DNA from: an uncultured Collinsella sp.
GTDB lineage: Bacteria > Actinomycetota > Coriobacteriia > Coriobacteriales > Coriobacteriaceae
Length of the DNA stretch: 54,669 nucleotides
Assembly: GCA_937934355.1 (NCBI GenBank)
Contig: CALGZY010000282.1
Span: 1 to 54,669, forward strand
Reading direction: 5' to 3'
Shown: positions 9,801 to 17,382 of the stretch, piece after piece
Numbering within the stretch: position 1 is the first letter of the stretch
How the letters are laid out: the number at the start of each line of letters is the position of its first letter
Made by a program: the position numbers and the translations under genes
Notes under the pieces: model-generated
Database searches by the model: none
The model's input: only the letters and a program-made list of their open reading frames with translations
Told to the model about the DNA's origin: nothing

Positions 9801-9870
9801 CGAGAAGCACTTCGAAGCCATTTGGGAACCTGACTTCTTCTACAACGTAAAGACGACATATCGCTCGTAA
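6838..9870 (+). CDS. Type III restriction endonuclease subunit (Res)
   Basis: A 1010-residue helicase-nuclease. Walker A is ETGTGKT (96-102), the DEAD-like box is DEPQ (237-240), motif III-like SATH is near 264, and motif VI QKIGRGLRL is near 572-580. The carboxy-terminal PD-(D/E)xK nuclease is visible as YNPDW (D948) followed by ETKGGG (E966, K968), so the enzyme appears intact. With Mod it should translocate or slide on DNA and cut unmethylated sites. It starts three bases after mod stops and ends at a predicted terminator, closing the operon. Confidence 0.92.
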   Translation: MALEIKYSADQEHQTEAIDAVCDLFRGQEFMDSDFVAEMGTGLYEGQVVQVGHANGLRLSASQLERNLHSIQEGNALAPSSVATDGHLRDFTVEMETGTGKTYVYIRTIYELNRRYGLTKFIIVVPSVAIREGVKKSFESTKKHFDILYDKTPLDCFVYDSKDMGPVGSFATSSSIQVMIINIGAFDKDNDFDGDEIAGPTGGRDKRNLFHRPSERLIGGQSPRELVSSCNPIVIIDEPQSVDSTAKRKKAIRSLNPLFVLRYSATHKEAYNKVYRLTPVDAFQRGLVKGITVDSVLSQEDLNGSYVRLESTKIASPITAKLTIDVRQKDGSQKRKKVNVKTGDNLFNKSGENADYEAGWIVNNISVAAGDEWVEFQNGEHIELGQAVGDVAAEAIKRAQIKSTIEDHLQRQLELAPRGIKVLSLFFIDKVEKYRLYDPVRNGEYAQMFEEEYAAAVNSPKWRKRYAEAGVKLDTDATAVHSGYFSQDGKGHLKNTSDAASSAADISTFETIMRDKETLLSFPADGDDDETRAKKRIQFIWSHSALKEGWDNPNMFQICTLVETKDKLTKRQKIGRGLRLCVDQDGERCYDEGVNVLTVIANESYDSFANGLQSEFEEDGYKFGILTAESFSNVVVEREDGTEELLGFQKSKAVFDSFKDQGLIDDKGKITPELKQAAEQGSVPVPDGLENVKTEVERIILKKAQKLQIRDKAKEVEVKLCKDVTADPAFQELWERIRKRTRFEVDVDSDKLVEDACEEIAKMPEVKAPEILSTRADLTVDTAGVNAEARSTALVRTAGRAVYDLPDPIAELQDAVGLTRATIKCILEGCGRYDEFALNPALFLAQVASKVNKVKAVAIAKGIKYTKLPEEDWYTMKDLDPGDLKAYVGQNAWESAHHKSLYNYVVYDSSSVEKPFAVELDQAEEIKVFAKLPSSFKIDTPLGAYNPDWAYVQEIEGEHRVYFVTETKGGGNNDIHTRPTEQGKIDCAEKHFEAIWEPDFFYNVKTTYRS

Positions 9871-9875
9871 GTATT

Positions 9876-9915
9876 GAGGGGGCGCTGAAGAACCATCTTT
9901 AGTGCCCCCTCTTAT
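9876..9915 (+). terminator. Rho-independent-type hairpin after res
   Basis: GAGGGGGCGCT (9876-9886) pairs with AGTGCCCCCTC (9901-9911) with one G-T wobble and a 14-base loop. The following tract (TTATT) is weak but T-rich. It lies five bases past the res stop codon and probably ends the defence operon. Confidence 0.7.
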
Positions 9916-9994
9916 TGGGTATTCGATTGCTGCCTTAATCTCCAGCTTGTTTCTTAGCCACCTGGATGCGGGGTAGGGAGTCGAGTGGGCGCGT

Positions 9995-10246
9995 TTAGTG
10001 CTTTGCAGACTTAACGGTACGCGAGTTCGCCTGCACCATCGCAATCCCACGCGAAGCACTCAGCAGCTCGTACTCTCTTTGACTCCACTGGCGCAGCTCG
10101 GCAGCCTCGACGGCGTCGCGGCACAGGTCCAGGAATGCCTCGGCTCCCTCGCAGAAGCACTCACGTGCAAAGGTGCCCGAGCCGCTTGCGATGCAAGCGC
10201 TGTCGGCGAAGAGCTATCGGCTAGACGATTCGCGCGGACAGCGGCT
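9995..10246 (-). pseudogene. Decayed partial copy of the unknown gene at 11879-12301
   Basis: The minus strand encodes a truncated relative of the 140-residue protein at 11879-12301. The matching carboxy part includes ECFCEGAEAFLDLCRDAVEA and SQREYELLSASRG, with a different tail of about 14 residues before TAA at 9995. Upstream the frame carries an in-frame TAG where the intact copy has Lys (before LFAD), then a roughly 10-base deletion, after which similarity fades near 10246. No start codon or amino-terminal half remains. It lies in the same orientation as the intact copy, and the two bracket the AbiE operon. Confidence 0.75.
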
Positions 10247-10280
10247 AAAGCGGGCGCGTGATAAATCGATAATTGATGAG

Positions 10281-10298
10281 AACGAACACATGTTCGTT
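10281..10298. promoter_or_regulatory. LexA/SOS box (Gram-positive type), orphan
   Basis: AACGAACA-CA-TGTTCGTT is a perfect inverted repeat. Its core CGAACACATGTTCG fits the Bacillus/actinobacterial LexA consensus CGAAC-N4-GTTCG. AT-rich hexamers nearby (TTGATG at 10273, TTATAT at 10298, TAAGAT at 10306) could form a promoter. No recognisable SOS gene follows: downstream is a 40-codon open frame (10314-10433) without a ribosome site, and upstream on the other strand is the decayed copy at 9995-10246. Confidence 0.65.
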
Positions 10299-10462
10299 TA
10301 TATGGTAAGATATATGCCAGCGGGAGCGATTTCATTCGATATCGTTCTTGCCGGTACTTTTTACTTCCGCATGCTGTCGGCGCGGGCTTCGAATTCAGAG
10401 AGGGCGATTGCGATGCTATACGAATTTAAATAGATCTCTAATGCTTAATTAAGACCATGTCT

Positions 10463-10500
10463 ATGTCAAAAGACATACAAAAGTGTTAGTCTTTTGACAT
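10463..10500. promoter_or_regulatory. AbiEi operator: perfect 12-bp inverted repeat ending in the start codon
   Basis: ATGTCAAAAGAC (10463-10474) and GTCTTTTGACAT (10489-10500) form a perfect inverted repeat with a 14-base spacer. A third CAAAAG lies inside the spacer. The right arm includes the first two bases of the abiEi ATG. AbiEi antitoxins are known to repress their own operon through inverted repeats in the promoter, so this is the likely autoregulatory site. A possible -10 hexamer TAGTCT (10488-10493) would place transcription start at the ATG, implying a leaderless message. Confidence 0.65.
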
Positions 10501-11026
10501 GAAACACTTTGATGTAATATTCGAACTGGCGGCAGATGGCTACGGCATCGTGACTGCTGCGCAGGCACGCGAGATTGGCGTAACCACCGGAGAACTGAGC
10601 CGATGGTGTGCCACTGGGAAATTGATGCGCCGAGGACATGGGGTGTACAAGCTCACCCAATGGGTTCCGACGCCCCATGACGTCTTTGCGGAGGCAGTGG
10701 CTCTTGTTGGTGACGAGGGTTTCCTGTGGGGCGAATCAGTGCTGTCTATGCACGCACTTGCACTTGTTGATCCTCGTGCCGTGACCGTGGCAACACCAAA
10801 GCGTATTCGCCGCAAACTGCCGGCTTGGGTAAAAACAGTGTGCGCTCCAGAGAATGCGAAAACGACGTTCTATGAAGGAATCCCTTCTCAATGCGTTGCC
10901 GATGCGATTGAGGCTTGTAAGGGGTCCGTTATGACCGAACGCCTCATCGAGGCAACCAAGCACGCTCAAGCCGAGGGCCTTATTACCTCCAATGAGCATG
11001 AGAGACTGATGAAGGAGCTGTCGTGA
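10499..11026 (+). CDS. abiEi: AbiEi antitoxin of a type IV toxin-antitoxin system
   Basis: A 175-residue protein. The amino-terminal 50 residues form the winged-helix AbiEi antitoxin domain (GIVTAAQAREIGVTTGELSRW then RRGHGVYKL). A carboxy-terminal antitoxin domain follows. In studied systems AbiEi both represses the operon and counteracts AbiEii without forming a stable complex with it. The ATG at 10499 gives the full winged helix but has no Shine-Dalgarno, in keeping with leaderless translation. It overlaps the toxin gene by four bases (GTGA). The operon is less GC-rich than the core genes, as expected for transferred DNA. Confidence 0.85.
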   Translation: MKHFDVIFELAADGYGIVTAAQAREIGVTTGELSRWCATGKLMRRGHGVYKLTQWVPTPHDVFAEAVALVGDEGFLWGESVLSMHALALVDPRAVTVATPKRIRRKLPAWVKTVCAPENAKTTFYEGIPSQCVADAIEACKGSVMTERLIEATKHAQAEGLITSNEHERLMKELS

Positions 11027-11856
11027 AGGAAGTCAAGAAGCCAACCAGCAGACGTAATCTTGACATAGCGATAGACCGACTCTGCACTGATTTGGGCGAA
11101 GAACCGGGCCGCGTTAAAAGGCTCATTGCGGCCGTTGTTGTTGGGCAAATGCTACCCGATGGAGCCGCAAAGGGTGGAAATGCCCTGAAGATTCGCTTTG
11201 GGAAGGATGCCACGCGGTTCTCGCGCGACCTCGATACCGCCAGGGCATCCTCACTGAACGATTACATGACGAAGCTTGAAGATTCGCTCACTATGGGCTG
11301 GAACGGATTCTCGGGTGCCATTGTTCCGAGGGAGCCCGCATCTCCGAAGGGAATTCCAACTGCTTATGTCATGCGTCCGTTCGAAATCAAGATTGCCTAC
11401 AATGGTAAATCGTGGATGACGCTGCCGCTTGAGGTCGGTCATAACGAAATCGGCGACGCCGACGATCCCGATATGGTTTCCTCGCCTGAAGCTGCGGCAA
11501 TATTGAAAGGTCTCGGGTTTCCCGAACCGGGGCCGGTTCCGTGCATGAGGCTCGAGCATCAGATTGCCCAGAAACTTCATGCTGCGAGCAGCCCCGGCAG
11601 CGAGCGCGCCCATGATCTGATAGATCTCCAGATTGCAATTTCCAACGGGGAAATTGATTACCTAAAAACTCGAGAGGTCTGTATCAGACTCTTTGCGTAT
11701 CGTGCGGAGCAGGAGTGGCCTCCAATGATCTCGAGGGGAGTGGGCTGGGACTCACTGTATTTCTCCCAGGCGGAAGGACTTAACGTTTTGCCGACTGTCG
11801 ATGATGCCGTGGCATGGGCGAACGACTTGATTGCAAAAATCGATTCTGCTCGTTAG
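11023..11856 (+). CDS. abiEii: AbiEii/AbiGii-family nucleotidyltransferase toxin
   Basis: A 277-residue protein with the fold-specific pattern of AbiEii nucleotidyltransferases: GGNALKIRFGKD (about 51-62) leading into SRDLD (67-71), where D69 and D71 are the likely metal-binding pair. A downstream RLEHQIAQKLHAASS segment (about 178-192) matches the second conserved block. These toxins transfer nucleotides to tRNA or other substrates and cause bacteriostasis during phage infection. The start is GTG, overlapping the antitoxin stop. The length is typical and no disruption is seen. The distance from the antitoxin and shared operator support an intact system. Confidence 0.85.
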   Translation: MKEVKKPTSRRNLDIAIDRLCTDLGEEPGRVKRLIAAVVVGQMLPDGAAKGGNALKIRFGKDATRFSRDLDTARASSLNDYMTKLEDSLTMGWNGFSGAIVPREPASPKGIPTAYVMRPFEIKIAYNGKSWMTLPLEVGHNEIGDADDPDMVSSPEAAAILKGLGFPEPGPVPCMRLEHQIAQKLHAASSPGSERAHDLIDLQIAISNGEIDYLKTREVCIRLFAYRAEQEWPPMISRGVGWDSLYFSQAEGLNVLPTVDDAVAWANDLIAKIDSAR

Positions 11857-11878
11857 TGACACTGCTGAGATCTCTCGC

Positions 11879-12301
11879 TTACGCCATAGCAACCCCACGC
11901 GCAGCACTCAGCAGCTCGTACTCCCTTTGACTCCAATGGCGCAGCTCGGCAGCCTCGACGGCATCTCGGCATAGGTCCAAAAACACCTCGGCCCCATCGC
12001 AGAAGCACTCGCAGGCAAAGTCACCCGAGCCGTTCGCGATGCACGTGCCGTCTGCAAACAGCTTCCAACTCGACGGTTCGCGCAGGTTATCCCCGGACAG
12101 CTTGATCTGCAGCACATGCGGATTGCCGGCAGCACAGAGCTCTTCCTCGAGCTTCTGTACCGTAAAGCGCATCTGGTGGGAGAGGCTGCTCTTGACCATG
12201 GCCGAGGTGTAGCCATTTGGCTTATCCAGAAGATGCATGTGATTCGGTTTGACGACCAGGTTGTGGAAGTTGCGCTCGCTGCGCACGGAGAAATTGTCCA
12301 T
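11879..12301 (-). CDS. Hypothetical protein, 140 residues (intact copy of a duplicated gene)
   Basis: Not recognised as any family. The ATG at 12301 has a good AAGGAG site upstream (12308-12313 region), whereas longer in-frame extensions lack one. The protein starts MDNFSVRSERNFHNLVVKPN, is rich in Glu/Asp and Cys in its carboxy half (ACECFCDGAE, FLDLCRD) and ends SQREYELLSAARGVAMA. No membrane segment or signal peptide is visible. A decayed second copy lies at 9995-10246, with AbiE between them. The upstream region (12302-12666) holds the iteron array. The gene's role cannot be inferred. Confidence 0.65.
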   Translation of the reverse strand: MDNFSVRSERNFHNLVVKPNHMHLLDKPNGYTSAMVKSSLSHQMRFTVQKLEEELCAAGNPHVLQIKLSGDNLREPSSWKLFADGTCIANGSGDFACECFCDGAEVFLDLCRDAVEAAELRHWSQREYELLSAARGVAMA

Positions 12302-12517
12302 ACGGACTCCTTTCATCGATGTTGGCAGGGCCACCGTGCCTCTTGGCCGGTTGGCGTCGGGATCGTGGAGCCAACTCTCTACCCCGACTCTGGATAAAAC
12401 GCGCCCGCTGCTTGCGGGCAAGAGGAAGTCTATCAGCGTGTACGGACGGAAATCAAACGCCGCCTGCGAAATGACGCGTGAACGGCGTTAGTTTCCCAAG
12501 TGATTATTCGGCTTTCA

Positions 12518-12596
12518 TCCGGAAAAGTGTCGAAATAGGCACCTTAAAACTTCGGAAAAGTGTCAAATTCGATAGGCAAATTATCCGGAAAAGTGT
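12518..12596. repeat. Three iterons with exact 33-bp period, in gene-free DNA
   Basis: The 13-mer TYCGGAAAAGTGT occurs at 12518-12530, 12551-12563 and 12584-12596, each copy starting exactly 33 bases after the last. The 20-base spacers differ. Three helical turns between copies would put bound proteins on the same face of DNA. The array lies in the 365-base gap 12302-12666, about 217 to 295 bases upstream of the minus-strand gene at 11879-12301, just past the end of the membrane-protein gene. Nothing else was seen in the gap except a small GC hairpin near 12404-12420. Confidence 0.75.
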
Positions 12597-12666
12597 AGCT
12601 GGATGCCAAAACAGCACTTAGAAGCCGGTGCTGGATGCGGGATCCTGTGGTCGCCTTCAGCCCTCG

Positions 12667-13653
12667 CTACTCGTCGTCCTCGTCGTTGGGGTCGCCCTTG
12701 AGGGTGTTGATGTCCAGGTACTGGTTATCGTCCTCTTTTTGCTGGGTTTCCGACTCCGCTTGGGTGGGGCCGCGGAACAGCTGGAATCCCTCAAACGCAA
12801 TGACACCGAGCAGGGCAATGACAATGGCGATAAAGGCAACCTTGACTGCCTGCGGAAATTCCGAGAAACGCAGCGCCTTTTCCTCGGCGTAATAATCGGC
12901 GAAGCGCTCTTCGCCCGTGCTTTTGGTATACGCCGGTGCGGATGCGGCCTCCGGGTCATATTCCGGTGCAGGCGTGGCGGCGTACGGATCGTTGAGATAA
13001 TCGCTCGATGCGGTGCCATAATCCTCGGTCTCGATGCGACCGTTGCCAGCATAGCCATCGGAATAATCGGAATATGCCGCACCGCCCTCATAGTCCGCGG
13101 CGCTCGTGTTGGCGGCAAAAAGCGGGTTAACTGGAACGTCGAGCGCCGGCATGCCGGTAGAGGTCTCATCCAGATCGGTTGCAGCCCAGGAATCGTAGGC
13201 AACCTGATGGGCAACGGGCTCATCGAGCCTTGTGACCGGAGGCTTGCGTGCCGCAGGAACGGGCAACTGCTGGGCGTTGTACATAACGGTGCTGTCGGCC
13301 GATTTGCCCTGCGTCGCCGCAGCGAGAAATGCCGCCGTCTCGGACGGGTCGCTTGCGGGGCGGGGAGCGGTCGTGGGCGCCGAAGTGGGTGCGGGCGTAG
13401 GCGCGGGCGTCGAAACAGGCGACTGCGCAGGAGTCGGCGCAGGTGCGGACTTAGGCGCAAGTGCGGGATTGGGGCTTGACGGGCGAGCCCCGCCGCCCAT
13501 GAGTTCGTCGGCGGTCCACGGGCGATCATCCATCACGTCGTCAAGGCTTAGCGAAAACAGGTCGTCTTCACCCTCATCGAACATGCGGTGCACATGTCCA
13601 CCAATTGCCGGAATCAATCCGCGACCGGTGCATGATGCCTTGCTCAACGCCAT
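12667..13653 (-). CDS. Hypothetical Pro/Ala-rich protein with one carboxy-terminal membrane anchor
   Basis: A 328-residue protein of unknown function. ATG 13653 is chosen because AAAGGA lies ten bases upstream. The first 60 residues include a short conserved-looking start (MALSKASCTGRGLIPAIGG) and an acidic stretch (MFDEGEDDLF). Residues about 70-110 are a low-complexity Ala/Pro/Ser linker. Near residue 270 there is one hydrophobic helix (VAFIAIVIALLGVIAFEGFQ) followed by a short acidic tail ending NDEDDE. The layout suggests a large soluble part and a small tail on opposite sides of the membrane. No enzymatic motif is visible. Its stop faces the iteron array. Confidence 0.7.
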   Translation of the reverse strand: MALSKASCTGRGLIPAIGGHVHRMFDEGEDDLFSLSLDDVMDDRPWTADELMGGGARPSSPNPALAPKSAPAPTPAQSPVSTPAPTPAPTSAPTTAPRPASDPSETAAFLAAATQGKSADSTVMYNAQQLPVPAARKPPVTRLDEPVAHQVAYDSWAATDLDETSTGMPALDVPVNPLFAANTSAADYEGGAAYSDYSDGYAGNGRIETEDYGTASSDYLNDPYAATPAPEYDPEAASAPAYTKSTGEERFADYYAEEKALRFSEFPQAVKVAFIAIVIALLGVIAFEGFQLFRGPTQAESETQQKEDDNQYLDINTLKGDPNDEDDE

Positions 13654-13776
13654 TCTGTCCCATCCTTTCGAAATACTAATGACATCGATTATATGGAACT
13701 TCCCAAGCGGCTCGGTCTTGGATTCGTGCTTTCCAGAACTCGCGCCCAAAAGGGGAGGGGCAATCCAGGCGAGTGC

Positions 13777-14430
13777 CTACTTGTCGCCGGCAGCAGCCTT
13801 GGCCTCATTGAGGTAGCTATAGAAGCTGTACTTGGAGATGCCAAAGAACTCGCAGGCGCGCTCGCTCGACTTGGAAATGAGGAAGGCGCCGCGACGGTCG
13901 AGGTAGCCAATGGCACGAATGCGCTCGTCTTTGGTCATGAGTGCCGCGGGCTTGCCCACAAACTGCTCGCACTCGTGCAGCAGGTCCTCGAGCAGGTCGC
14001 CGATGTTCTTGGTAATGGGCTCGGGCTCGGTATAGCCCGAGCCGCCGGTGCCGGTAAAGGCGTCGAGCGAACGCTCAAAAGCCTTCATAAGCGTAATGTC
14101 AAAGTTGATGCCCAAAATGCCGAGGGGCTTGCCCTCGTCGTTGCGGATAAAGATCGTCGACGATTTGAGCAGCTTACCGTCGGTGGTTTTAGTGAGGTAC
14201 GGCTCGCGGTCGTGTACATCGGTGGCGCCCTCGTGCATGGACTCAAACACGATATGGCTGGGGCCGTCACCCAGTTTGCGCCCGCTGACGTGGCCGTTTT
14301 CAATCACTACGATGGAGTGGTCCACGTCATCGGTCTCCAGATCGTGGACGACGATTTCGCAGTTGGGGCCAAATTGGAGCGCCAGGCCGTGTGCAAGGCG
14401 CTTATAAAACTCAATCTGTGCGGGGGTCAT
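13777..14430 (-). CDS. YheO/DauR-family transcriptional regulator (PAS-like plus HTH)
   Basis: A 217-residue regulator. The amino-terminal YheO-like PAS domain (about 5-125) includes FGPNCEIVVHDL, IVVIENGHVSGR and KPLGILGINFDI. The carboxy-terminal winged HTH (about 155-212) has IRAIGYLDRRGAFLISKSSE and FFGISKYSFYSYLNE. The ATG at 14430 has an AGGAAGG site 5-6 bases upstream. It is transcribed away from ygeX, which starts 277 bases further on, so the likely job is ligand-controlled regulation of the ygeX-ygeY-ygeW genes. Family members studied elsewhere respond to amino acids such as D-arginine; the ligand here is unknown. Confidence 0.8.
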   Translation of the reverse strand: MTPAQIEFYKRLAHGLALQFGPNCEIVVHDLETDDVDHSIVVIENGHVSGRKLGDGPSHIVFESMHEGATDVHDREPYLTKTTDGKLLKSSTIFIRNDEGKPLGILGINFDITLMKAFERSLDAFTGTGGSGYTEPEPITKNIGDLLEDLLHECEQFVGKPAALMTKDERIRAIGYLDRRGAFLISKSSERACEFFGISKYSFYSYLNEAKAAAGDK

Positions 14431-14550
14431 AGGTGCCTTCCTAAAAATTAGTTTGGGCTCACTGTGCCATAAACCACACATGACCGCAAACAAATCCATC
14501 AACAAGGCAATTCATGACCGTTCGGCGGCGAAAAAGTACCGATTGCGGCA

Positions 14551-14618
14551 ACAAACAATTCGTTAGGTATACCAATCAAAAAGTGTGATAGAACATTACT
14601 AACAAACTTTTTGTTTGG
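14551..14618. promoter_or_regulatory. Paired candidate operators between the YheO-type regulator and ygeX
   Basis: ACAAACAATTCGTTAGG (14551-14567) and ACAAACTTTTTGTTTGG (14602-14618) share the pattern ACAAAC-N5-GTTWGG, itself an imperfect palindrome. They start 51 bases apart in the 277-base divergent intergenic region. That position and spacing suit a dimeric regulator controlling both directions. A Shine-Dalgarno AAGGAG precedes ygeX; no clear -35/-10 pair was identified. Confidence 0.45.
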
Positions 14619-14707
14619 CATCCACATAAAAGTTCAGTCGCATGAATGGGAATGGGCTGAAACGCGTATGCGGGGGCCGGCAAGAGAGGACTTAAGGAGT
14701 TCACCGT

Positions 14708-15922
14708 ATGGCCGATAAGATCCAGTGGGCGAGCAACACGATGCCCAAGAGCGATGACAAGCACTTGGGAATCATGAGCCTCGACCACGTGAAGAAGGCC
14801 CGCGCCTTCCACCAGTCGTTCCCCCAATATACCGTCACTCCGCTTGCCCGCCTGGACGGCCAGGCTGCGCGCCTGGGCCTGTCCAACCTGTGCGTTAAGG
14901 ACGAGAGCTATCGCTTTGGCCTCAACGCCTTTAAGGTTCTGGGCGGTTCGTTTGCCATGGCCAACTACATTGCCGACGAGACCGGCAAGGACGTTGCCGA
15001 GTGCACCTTCGATTACCTGACCTCCGATCAACTTGCCAAGGACTTTGGCCAGGCCACCTTCTTTACCGCCACCGACGGCAACCATGGCCGCGGCGTGGCA
15101 TGGGCTGCCAACAAGCTGGGCCAGAAGGCCGTCGTGCACATGCCCAAAGGTTCCACCAAGCCCCGCTTTGATAACATCGCCGCCGAGGGCGCCACGGTGA
15201 CCATCGAAGAGGTCAACTACGACGAGTGCGTGCGCATGGCCGCCGCCGAGGCCGACGCCTGCGAGCGCGGCGTCATCGTTCAGGACACCGCCTGGGAGGG
15301 CTACGAGAAGATCCCGTCCTGGATCATGGAGGGTTACGGCACCATGGCTTCCGAGGCTGCCGAGCAGCTGCGCGAGATGGCTATCAACCGCCCGACGCAC
15401 GTGTTTGTCCAGGCTGGCGTGGGTTCGCTCGCCGGCGCCGTGGTGGGCTACTTCACCAACCTGTATCCCGATAACCCGCCCACCTTCGTCGTGGCTGAGT
15501 GCGCGCCTGCTGCCTGCCTGTACAAGGGCGCTGCCGCCGGCGACGGCGATCCGCGCATCGTGGACGGTGACATGCCCTCCATCATGGCCGGTCTGTGCTG
15601 CGGCGAGCCCAACATTCTGGGCTGGGATATCCTGCGCAACCACGCCACCGCCTTCGTGTCCTGCCCCGACTGGGTCACCGCTCGCGGCATGCGCACCCTG
15701 GGCGCTCCCGAGAAGGGCGACCCGCGCGTCATCTCCGGCGAGTCCGGCGCTGTGACCACCGGCCTGGTCGAGACCCTCATGCTCGATCCCGAGTTCGCCG
15801 AGCTCAAGGAACTCATCGGCCTGGACAAGACGAGCTCCGTGCTCTGCTTCTCCACCGAGGGCGACACCGATCCCGACCAGTATCGCCGCATTGTTTGGGA
15901 AGGCGAATATCCCACTTGCTAA
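14708..15922 (+). CDS. ygeX: 2,3-diaminopropionate ammonia-lyase
   Basis: A 404-residue fold-type II PLP enzyme, close in length to E. coli YgeX. It splits 2,3-diaminopropionate into pyruvate and ammonia. The PLP lysine is K76 in RFGLNAFKVLGG; the phosphate-binding glycine-rich segment is seen as ATDGNHGRGVAWAA (about 119-132). In gut anaerobes ygeX is induced by urate and is part of the purine-degradation cluster. It starts with ATG after AAGGAG. Codon use is strongly biased, as in highly expressed genes. ygeY follows after 74 bases containing a small GC hairpin. Confidence 0.93.
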   Translation: MADKIQWASNTMPKSDDKHLGIMSLDHVKKARAFHQSFPQYTVTPLARLDGQAARLGLSNLCVKDESYRFGLNAFKVLGGSFAMANYIADETGKDVAECTFDYLTSDQLAKDFGQATFFTATDGNHGRGVAWAANKLGQKAVVHMPKGSTKPRFDNIAAEGATVTIEEVNYDECVRMAAAEADACERGVIVQDTAWEGYEKIPSWIMEGYGTMASEAAEQLREMAINRPTHVFVQAGVGSLAGAVVGYFTNLYPDNPPTFVVAECAPAACLYKGAAAGDGDPRIVDGDMPSIMAGLCCGEPNILGWDILRNHATAFVSCPDWVTARGMRTLGAPEKGDPRVISGESGAVTTGLVETLMLDPEFAELKELIGLDKTSSVLCFSTEGDTDPDQYRRIVWEGEYPTC

Positions 15923-15996
15923 TCGTTGGGGCGGAGTAAATAGGTATCGCTCCGTCACCTCACAGGTAGATTCCTTCGTTTGAAAGGTTATGAACA

Positions 15997-17382
15997 ATGG
16001 CTAAAGAACTCGATTTCGACGCTATCAAGGCTGCTGCTGAGTCTCATCGTGCTGATATGACTCGCTTCCTGCGCGCTATGATCTCCCATCCCTCTGAGTC
16101 CTGCGAGGAGGGTGAGGTTGTTGCCTGCATCAAGGCCGAGATGGAGAACCTTGGCTATGACGAGGTCAAGGTCGACGGCCTGGGCAACGTCATGGGCTTT
16201 ATGGGCGAGGGCGACAAGATCATCGCCATCGACTCCCATATCGACACCGTCGGCATCGGCAACATCGAGAACTGGGACGCCGATCCCTATGAGGGCTACG
16301 AGACCGACGAGATCATCTACGGCCGCGGCGGCTCTGACCAGGAGGGCGGCATGGCTTCTGCTACCTACGCTGCCAAGATGATGAAGGACATGGGCCTCAT
16401 CCCCGAGGGCTACAAGATCATGGTCGTCGGCACCGTCCAGGAAGAGGACTGCGACGGCATGTGCTGGCAGTACATCTACAACAAGGACGGCATTAAGCCC
16501 GAGTTCGTCATTTCCACCGAGCCCACCGACGGCGGCATCTACCGCGGTCACCGCGGCCGCATGGAGATCCGCGTCGACGTTCACGGCACCTCCTGCCACG
16601 GCTCCGCTCCCGACCGCGGCGACAACGCCATTTACAAGATGGCCGACATCATCGCCGACGTCCGCGCCCTCAACAACAACGGCTGCGACGAGTCGACCGA
16701 CATCAAGGGTCTCGTCAAGATGCTCGACCCCAAGTACAACCCCGAGCACTTCGAGGATGCCCGCTTCCTGGGCCGCGGCACCTGCACCGTCAGCCAGATC
16801 TTCTACACCAGCCCCAGCCGTTGCGCTGTCGCTGACTCCTGCGCCATCTCCATCGACCGTCGTATGACCGCCGGTGAGACCTGGGAGTCCTGCCTGGACG
16901 AGATCCGCAACCTGCCGGCCGCCAAGAAGTACGGCGACGACGTGAAGGTCTCCATGTACATGTACGACCGTCCGTCCTGGACCGGCGAGGTCTACGAGAC
17001 CGAGGCTTACTTCCCCACGTGGATCAACAAGGAGACCGCTCCGCACGTCAAGGCCCTCGTCGACGCCCACAAGGCCATGTTTGGTGACGAGCGCATCGGC
17101 TGCGAGCCCAGCATGGACAAGCGCACCGGTCGCCCGCTGTGCGACAAGTGGACCTTCTCCACGAACTGCGTCTCCATCCAGGGCCGTTACGGCATCCCCT
17201 GCGTGGGCTTTGGCCCGGGTGCCGAGTCTCAGGCTCACGCCCCCAACGAGGTCACCTACAAGGATGACCTGGTCACCGCTGCCGCCATGTACGTGGCTGC
17301 CCTGAACCTCTACGATCCGAGCCAGGCCGATGGCGACGCCACCGTGTTCCGCGCCGGTCTGACCAACAACAAGATCGATTAG
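15997..17382 (+). CDS. ygeY: YgeY family M20-type hydrolase (deacetylase/peptidase)
   Basis: A 461-residue zinc hydrolase, somewhat longer than E. coli YgeY. M20 metal ligands and catalytic residues are visible: DSHIDTV (H81, D83), [10 protein letters not shown] with the bridging Asp (about 110-119), EED (149-151) with the catalytic Glu, and STEPTDGGI. It probably hydrolyses an N-acyl or carbamoyl amide in the purine-breakdown route between ring opening and diaminopropionate; the exact substrate is not settled. It starts with ATG after GAAAGG. The gene shares the strong codon bias of ygeX and ygeW. Confidence 0.9.
   Translation: MAKELDFDAIKAAAESHRADMTRFLRAMISHPSESCEEGEVVACIKAEMENLGYDEVKVDGLGNVMGFMGEGDKIIAIDSHIDTVGIGNIENWDADPYEGYETDEIIYGRGGSDQEGGMASATYAAKMMKDMGLIPEGYKIMVVGTVQEEDCDGMCWQYIYNKDGIKPEFVISTEPTDGGIYRGHRGRMEIRVDVHGTSCHGSAPDRGDNAIYKMADIIADVRALNNNGCDESTDIKGLVKMLDPKYNPEHFEDARFLGRGTCTVSQIFYTSPSRCAVADSCAISIDRRMTAGETWESCLDEIRNLPAAKKYGDDVKVSMYMYDRPSWTGEVYETEAYFPTWINKETAPHVKALVDAHKAMFGDERIGCEPSMDKRTGRPLCDKWTFSTNCVSIQGRYGIPCVGFGPGAESQAHAPNEVTYKDDLVTAAAMYVAALNLYDPSQADGDATVFRAGLTNNKID

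Noticed and set aside
10314..10433. Short open frame after the SOS box
   Set aside because: No ribosome site, no recognisable family and only 40 codons.
12518..12596. Possible CRISPR array
   Set aside because: Repeats are only 13 bases, with 20-base spacers, three copies and no cas genes. Iterons fit better.
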